The notes beneath the pieces are model-generated. The model was not told where the DNA came from. It made no database searches and saw only the letters and a program-made list of their open reading frames with translations. From CAYVQE01 sp964633205 (GTDB lineage: Bacteria > Myxococcota > B64-G9), in the NCBI GenBank assembly GCA_964633205.1, contig CAZWFN010000179.1:1-11142 (forward strand): DNA of 11,142 nt. Reading direction: 5' to 3'. The position numbers were made by a program, and so were the translations under genes. Below, piece by piece: positions 6,427 through 11,142 of this stretch (positions within the stretch are counted from its first letter, which is position 1; every line of letters begins with the position of its first letter).

Positions 6427-8901
6427 TCAAACACGCTTCAGTCGGGCGGCGGCCGATTCGACCTCCAGGTTCAGGTGGCCGGCCAGCTCCACCCAGGCCC
6501 GGGCCGCGCTCTGCCAGGGGCCGCCGGGCCGCTCGGGGTCGAGCAGCGCGTCGAGCAGGCGGTCGAAGACCTCGGCCACCCGGTCCTGCAGCGCGGCCCC
6601 GGCCGGCTCCAGGCCCAGCCCGCGGCCGGCGGCCAGCAGCTCGCGCCAGGCCACCATGGCCTGCGGGTCGGGCGCGTCCAGGATGCGCTCCAGCCGTTCG
6701 GCCAGCGTCGCCTGGAGCAGGCGCTCGGCGCGGCGCACCGGCGGGGCCGCGCCCAGATCGCGGCCCAGCGCGGCCAGCTCGGCCGCCGGGCGCAGATCGC
6801 CGGACTGCAGCCCGCGCTCGATCAGCCGGTCGAAGCGGCGGCCGACGGCGTAGGCCACCGGCGCCCGCAGCGACTCGGGCAGGCGCACCCCCAGCGGCCG
6901 CAGCGAGCGCAGCAGGCCCTCGTGGCGGGCGTAGAGGGCGTCGATGGTCTCGGCCACCTCGCGGCGTACCCCGCGGGTCAGCTCGTCCATGGCCTGCAGC
7001 CGCAGCTCGCTGAGCATGTCCGGCAGGCCCAGCCGCAGGTCGTAGTCGGCCTCCAGCGCGTCGCAGGTGGCGGCGAAGCCCTCGGTGCCCACCCGCGCCA
7101 GCAGCTCCTGGGGCCCGGCGCTGGGCTGCTGCGGGCTGTAGCCGCGCACCAAGGCGGCCAGCTGCAGCGCCCGGCCGGCCAGCACCACCACCTCGAAGGT
7201 GCCGCCCTCGCCGGTGCGCTCGGCCCGGGTGGTCAGCCGGCCGGTGAACGCCCGCAGGCCGTCGTGCTCGGCGCGGCGCTCGTCGTGGCTGCGGGCGCGG
7301 AAGGCGTACAGCCGGTCGCGGGCCGGGCGCTGCTCGAGCAGCGCCCGGATGCCCAGGTGCGCCGCCACCTTGGCCGGCGACAGCATGGCCGGGCGCACGA
7401 AGCGCGCCAGCAGGTCGACGCCGCTGCCCATCTCGGGCAGGTTGGAGCGGGCTCGGCCCAGCGCGTCGAGGCTGTCGGCGCTGATGGGGTGGCCGGCCGC
7501 CAGCTCGCCGAGCTGGGCGGCGCGGGCGAAGTAGGCCAGATCCTGCACCGTCTCGATGCCCGACAGGTCGGCGAAGAACCAGCCGCAGGAGGTGTACATC
7601 AGCATGCCGTGGTGCTGCATCTCCAGCAGCCGGAAGACCTCGGCCCGCTCGGCCTCGTCCAGCGGGCGCCGGGCGTGGCGGTCGAGGAAACGCTCGGCCG
7701 CGCCCACGGTGCGGCCCAGCAGCACCTCGATGTAGTCGTCGCGCGCGGCCCAGGGGTCGTCCAGCAGGCGGCTGGCGCGCTGCTCGAACAGCGGGTCCAT
7801 GCGCTGGCGCAGCAGGTCGAAGGCCTGGCGCAGCGGCTCCCGCCAGGCCTGGTTCCACGACGGCGGCCCGCCGGTGGTGCAGCCGCAGTCGCGGCGCCAG
7901 CGGCCGGTGCCGTGGGCGCAGCTCCAGGCGGTGCCCAACTTGGCCTGGCCGGCTTTGAGCTGCACCTGCCAGCGCGGCGGGTGGGCGGCCAGGTAGGCGG
8001 CCGGGTTGGTCAGCGCCAGGCCGCGGCGTTCGGCCTCGCGGGCGGCCAGGTAGGCCAGGCACATGTCGCCCATGGGGGCGTGGTGGCCGTAGGACTCGCC
8101 GTCGGTGGCCACGCACACCAGCCCGCCGCCGTCGGGGCTCTGCTCGGCGCAGCGCAGCCCGGCGGCCGCCAGCCGCTGGGCCATGTCGTCGGCGTTGCGC
8201 AGCAAGCCCTCGAAGGCCACCGCCCGCGACAGCCCGGCGTCGTAGAACAACAGCGCCAGCTCGCCCCGGCGACCGGTCCAGCGGTAGGCGCGGCCGGTGG
8301 GGATGGAGCCGTCGGCCACCTCGCGCCAGGCCGCCTCGCCCGGGGCCCGGATCAGCTCGGCCTGCGACGGGGCCAGGATGGTGAACTCCAGCCCGGCGGC
8401 GGCCAGATCCTCGAGCACGGCGTCGTTGACCGCGGTCTCGGCCAGCCACATGCCGCGCGCCGGCCGGCCGAAGCGGGCTTCGAAGTCGGCCAGGCCCCAG
8501 CGGATCTGGGTCTTGCGGTCGCGCGGGTCGGCCAGCGGCATGATGACGTGGTTGTACACCTGGGCCATGGCCCCGCCGGCGCCCAGCCGCGCGGCGCTGG
8601 CGGCGTCGGCGGCCAGGATGCGGGCATAGGTGTCGGGCAGGTGCTCCTCGAGCCAGCAGAGCAGGGTGGGGCCGAAGTTGTACGACAGGTGGGCGTAGTT
8701 GTTGACCACCTCAAGGATGCGGCCCTGGTGGTCGAGCACCCGCGAGCGGGCGTTGGGGGTGTAGCACTCGGCGGCCACCCGCTCGTTCCAGTCGTGGTAG
8801 GGCGCGGCCGACTCCTGGCGCTCGATGCGGCCGGTCCAGGGGTTCTCGCGCGGGGGTTGGTAGAAGTGGCCGTGGATGATGACGGGGATGGGATCGCTCA
8901 T
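6427..8901 (-). CDS. GH57 family glycoside hydrolase with DUF3536 C-terminal region, 824 aa
   Basis: The N-terminal half has the GH57 signatures: HGHFYQPPRENPW (residues 10-22), GMWLAETAVN with the likely nucleophile Glu155, and VATDGESYGHH with the likely acid Asp267. GH57 enzymes act on alpha-glucans (amylases, branching enzymes, glucanotransferases). This subgroup, with a DUF3536 C-terminal region, is annotated only as alpha-amylase/alpha-mannosidase-like, and the real substrate is not established. The C-terminal region has the motifs SCAHG...DCGC (Cys328, His330, Cys339, Cys341) and MYTSCGWFF (Cys439). There is no signal peptide, so it should act in the cytosol, perhaps on glycogen-like polymers. 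The ATG at 8901 is chosen because IIHGHFYQPP lies close to the start in the family. A GTG at 8919 would add six residues, and a -10-like box overlaps that stretch. It is the first gene of the unit with the 964-aa lipoprotein. Confidence 0.92.
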   Translation of the reverse strand: MSDPIPVIIHGHFYQPPRENPWTGRIERQESAAPYHDWNERVAAECYTPNARSRVLDHQGRILEVVNNYAHLSYNFGPTLLCWLEEHLPDTYARILAADAASAARLGAGGAMAQVYNHVIMPLADPRDRKTQIRWGLADFEARFGRPARGMWLAETAVNDAVLEDLAAAGLEFTILAPSQAELIRAPGEAAWREVADGSIPTGRAYRWTGRRGELALLFYDAGLSRAVAFEGLLRNADDMAQRLAAAGLRCAEQSPDGGGLVCVATDGESYGHHAPMGDMCLAYLAAREAERRGLALTNPAAYLAAHPPRWQVQLKAGQAKLGTAWSCAHGTGRWRRDCGCTTGGPPSWNQAWREPLRQAFDLLRQRMDPLFEQRASRLLDDPWAARDDYIEVLLGRTVGAAERFLDRHARRPLDEAERAEVFRLLEMQHHGMLMYTSCGWFFADLSGIETVQDLAYFARAAQLGELAAGHPISADSLDALGRARSNLPEMGSGVDLLARFVRPAMLSPAKVAAHLGIRALLEQRPARDRLYAFRARSHDERRAEHDGLRAFTGRLTTRAERTGEGGTFEVVVLAGRALQLAALVRGYSPQQPSAGPQELLARVGTEGFAATCDALEADYDLRLGLPDMLSELRLQAMDELTRGVRREVAETIDALYARHEGLLRSLRPLGVRLPESLRAPVAYAVGRRFDRLIERGLQSGDLRPAAELAALGRDLGAAPPVRRAERLLQATLAERLERILDAPDPQAMVAWRELLAAGRGLGLEPAGAALQDRVAEVFDRLLDALLDPERPGGPWQSAARAWVELAGHLNLEVESAAARLKRV

Positions 8902-8907
8902 GCCCCT

Positions 8908-8936
8908 TGTATAACCCACATCGGCCCGGCAAGGAA
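8908..8936 (-). promoter_or_regulatory. Weak promoter candidate for the GH57 gene
   Basis: On the minus strand, TATACA (8913-8908) lies 6 nt before the ATG at 8901. TTCCTT (8936-8931) lies 17 nt further upstream and is a poor -35. An AAGGGG run sits immediately before the ATG but too close for a normal Shine-Dalgarno. The geometry suggests a leaderless or nearly leaderless transcript. Confidence 0.3.
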
Positions 8937-8954
8937 TGGGCCGCTCGATCCGGA

Positions 8955-8983
8955 TTGCATGCCGCCGGCCGGCGCGCTACCTT
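8955..8983 (+). promoter_or_regulatory. Promoter candidate for the GT2-CE4 unit
   Basis: TTGCAT (8955-8960), a 17-nt spacer and TACCTT (8978-8983) end 7 nt before the ATG at 8991. No Shine-Dalgarno lies between. The hexamers are weak (3 of 6 each), but the spacing is ideal and T-A steps are rare here. If used, the mRNA would begin at about the ATG. The rest of the divergent gap 8902-8990 shows no gene. Confidence 0.3.
8963..8974. repeat. Perfect 12-bp palindrome CGCCGGCCGGCG
   Basis: The site is fully self-complementary and lies inside the spacer of the candidate GT2 promoter. It could be an operator half-pair. GC-only palindromes are common in DNA of this composition, so function is uncertain. 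Confidence 0.3.
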
Positions 8984-8990
8984 CGGGCCC

Positions 8991-9707
<717 letters not shown>

Positions 9708-9711
9708 CGCC

Positions 9712-10662
9712 GTGAGCGGGCCGGCCGCCGGCGGCTTCGCCGTATCGATCGACCTGGATCCACTGGACTGCTACCGGGCGCTGTACGGGCTGCCGAGAGC
9801 GGAGCTGCGGCTGGACCCGGTCTACACCACCGCGGTGGCCCGCTTCTGCGCGGTGATGGACGAGCTCGGCGCCCGCGGCACGCTGTTCGCGGTGGGCCGG
9901 GCGCTGGCCGTGGCCGAGCACGCCGGGCAGCTGCGGGCGGCGGCCGCGGCCGGCCACGAGATCGGCAACCACTCCTTCTCCCACCGCTACGACCTGTGGC
10001 GGCTGGCGCCGGCCGCCATCGACGCCGAGGTCGGCCGCGGCGCCGTGGCGGTGGAGCGGGCGGTGGGCCGGCGGCCGCTGGGCTTCAGGGCCCCGGGCTA
10101 CCTGCTGGGCGCCCACCTGCTCGAGCGGCTGGGGCGGGCCGGCTATGCCTACGACGCCTCGGTGCTGCCCAGCCCGGTCTACCCGGCGCTCAAGGCGGCC
10201 GCCTGGGGCTGGCTGCGGCTGCGCGGCCGGCCCAGCGCGGCCCGGCTGGGCGATCCGCGCGAGGCCCTGGGACCGGCCGGGCCCTACCGGCCGGATGGGC
10301 AGCGGCCGTGGCGCCGCGGCGGCGCGCCGCTGCTGGAGCTGCCGGTGGGCCGGCTGGGCCCGCTGCCGCTGACCGGCAGCTTGTTGGCGCTGGCCGGGCC
10401 GCGGGCCGCCGCCGGGCTGGGCCGGCTGGCGGCGTGCGGGGGCTGGGTGCAGCTGGAGCTGCACGGGGTGGATCTGCTGGACATCGCCGGCGACCGGCTG
10501 GACCCGGCCCTGGGCGTCCAGCCCGACCTGCGCATCCCCTGGCCGCGCAAGGCCGAGGCGGTGCGGCGTTTCTGCAGCGCGCTGATCGACGCCGGCCGGC
10601 GGCCGGAGCCGCTCGACAGCCTGGCGGCCCGGGTCGCCGACGCTGGCGGGGGCACCGGCTGA
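9712..10662 (+). CDS. NodB/CE4-type polysaccharide deacetylase, 316 aa
   Basis: All five CE4 motifs can be traced: SIDLD (Asp14 as base and Asp16 as metal ligand, a D-x-D form instead of TFDD), NHSFSH with metal ligands His87 and His91, GFRAPG with Arg126, YDASVLPSP with Asp148, and LELHGVD with His251. CE4 enzymes remove N-acetyl or formyl groups from sugars with a metal ion. There is no signal peptide or membrane span, unlike secreted chitin or peptidoglycan deacetylases, so a cytosolic substrate such as a lipid- or nucleotide-linked sugar is likely. The GTG start at 9712 is 4 nt after the GT2 stop, with no good ribosome site, suggesting translational coupling. The pair resembles ArnC-ArnD in logic. 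Whether it is a true ArnD relative cannot be decided by eye. Confidence 0.87.
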   Translation: MSGPAAGGFAVSIDLDPLDCYRALYGLPRAELRLDPVYTTAVARFCAVMDELGARGTLFAVGRALAVAEHAGQLRAAAAAGHEIGNHSFSHRYDLWRLAPAAIDAEVGRGAVAVERAVGRRPLGFRAPGYLLGAHLLERLGRAGYAYDASVLPSPVYPALKAAAWGWLRLRGRPSAARLGDPREALGPAGPYRPDGQRPWRRGGAPLLELPVGRLGPLPLTGSLLALAGPRAAAGLGRLAACGGWVQLELHGVDLLDIAGDRLDPALGVQPDLRIPWPRKAEAVRRFCSALIDAGRRPEPLDSLAARVADAGGGTG

Positions 10663-10714
10663 CCCGGCTGCTGAACGGCTGGCGGCGGCGCCGGGCGGCC
10701 GATCGGTCGCGAAG

Positions 10715-10745
10715 TTGACCCCGGCGGCCGGCTTCGGTCAATATT
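10715..10745 (+). promoter_or_regulatory. Promoter-like segment with inverted TTGACC/GGTCAA half-sites
   Basis: In the 112-bp gap 10663-10774, TTGACC (10715-10720, 5 of 6 to the -35 consensus) is followed by an AT-rich CAATATT (10739-10745) that gives a -10-like AATATT at a 19-nt spacing (4 of 6) or CAATAT at 18 nt. GGTCAA (10736-10741) is the exact inverse of the -35, with starts 21 bp apart. The start site would leave a leader of about 25 nt that includes GAGG (10763-10766) before the GTG at 10775. No terminator for the CE4 gene was seen in this gap. Confidence 0.4.
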
Positions 10746-10774
10746 GGGGCAACGGCGAGCAAGAGGGCGATCGA

Positions 10775-11142
10775 GTGAGCGCGCTTGGGACAGCGGGGTG
10801 GATGGCGGCGCTGGCGCTGGGGCTGGCGGTGGCGGCCTGCGCGGGCGACGAGGGCCGCGTCAAGCGGGTCGAGGTCGAGGTGCTGACCAAGAGCCAGGCC
10901 GCCTCGCGCGGCGCCGGCGGCCGGCCCGAGCCGGTCTACTCCACCTCCTTCGCCATCCGGCTGGCCGAGCTGGCGCTCAAGGAGGCCGGCGCCATGGACT
11001 GCCACCGGCGCGACGTGGCCGTGTCCTACTGCGACGGCATCTACACCGTCACCTTCGAACGGCCCCCGACCAAGGTCATGGCCAAGGACTACCGCGTGGC
11101 CATCGAAGCCGACACCAGCCGCATTCTGCAGGTGGATCTGGG
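10775..11142 (+). CDS. Lipoprotein, N-terminal 122 aa (runs off the window)
   Basis: The GTG at 10775 has a GAGG ribosome site 8 nt upstream. It opens a signal sequence with a hydrophobic Ala/Leu core and the lipobox VAAC (Cys22), although the n-region lacks a basic residue. An ATG at residue 10 would leave too short a signal. The visible mature part has a helix-like segment (FAIRLAELALKEAGAMDC), then beta strands (DVAVSYCDGIYTVTFERPP, YRVAIEADTSRILQVDL). The final pattern 'Y-V-I-A-T-ILQV' is loosely like a PepSY/YPEB-type fold, but this is a weak guess. Function is unknown. It may belong to the envelope group. It has its own promoter-like region and is probably not part of the GT2-CE4 unit. 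Confidence 0.75.
   Translation, partial: MSALGTAGWMAALALGLAVAACAGDEGRVKRVEVEVLTKSQAASRGAGGRPEPVYSTSFAIRLAELALKEAGAMDCHRRDVAVSYCDGIYTVTFERPPTKVMAKDYRVAIEADTSRILQVDL

Noticed and set aside
6236..8449. A 737-codon minus-strand frame overlapping the GH57 gene in another frame
   Set aside because: Low-complexity Arg/Ala/Gly protein that is a frame-shifted reading of the GH57 gene.
10663..10714. Terminator after the CE4 gene
   Set aside because: Only short GC-rich self-complementary bits are present, with no stable stem followed by Ts.

Overview
The window is very GC-rich (most coding stretches look about 70-75% G+C by eye) and reads like a chromosomal segment of a high-GC Gram-negative bacterium, most likely a Myxococcota/deltaproteobacterial-type lineage. 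The reasons are the codon bias, three lipoproteins with clear lipoboxes, PEGA-domain proteins and a large IPT/TIG plus YVTN-propeller lipoprotein. This assignment is inference. No rRNA, tRNA, CRISPR array, transposase, integrase or phage gene was seen.

Layout. The 3' end of a + strand gene with a PEGA-like tail occupies 1-68. It converges on a minus-strand two-gene unit: a secreted, probably tail-anchored TPR/PEGA protein (935-2395) followed by a lipoprotein (204-917). A 96-bp divergent region (2396-2491) separates that unit from an M19-family dipeptidase on the + strand (2492-3514). The dipeptidase converges, with only 5 bp between stop codons, on a second minus-strand unit: a GH57/DUF3536 cytosolic glycoside hydrolase (6427-8901) followed by a 964-residue lipoprotein with an IPT/TIG domain and a beta-propeller-like body (3520-6414). 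A second divergent region (8902-8990) leads to a + strand unit of a DPM1-like GT2 glycosyltransferase (8991-9707) and a NodB/CE4 deacetylase (9712-10662). After a 112-bp gap with a promoter-like segment, a further lipoprotein (10775 onward) runs off the window edge.

How the genes may work together. Most products point to envelope and glycan metabolism. The GT2 and CE4 proteins have no visible signal peptide or membrane span and sit 4 bp apart, an arrangement reminiscent of the ArnC/ArnD logic (a sugar is put on a lipid carrier, then trimmed on the cytosolic side). The GH57 protein is also cytosolic and is expressed divergently from that pair. The lipoproteins are surface or periplasmic and have no assignable enzymatic role.

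Points most worth a second look: (i) a perfect TTGACCT-4-AGGTCAA palindrome over the -35 of the PEGA gene, with the same half-sites 21 bp apart upstream of the last lipoprotein; (ii) three genes with an AT-rich -10-like hexamer only 6-7 nt from the ATG, suggesting leaderless mRNAs; (iii) an HxH in place of the usual HxD metal motif in the dipeptidase; (iv) a sharp GC drop over the 3' end of the 237-residue lipoprotein gene. I did not find a clearly new multi-gene defence or mobile system. The long antisense ORFs here are by-products of high GC content.
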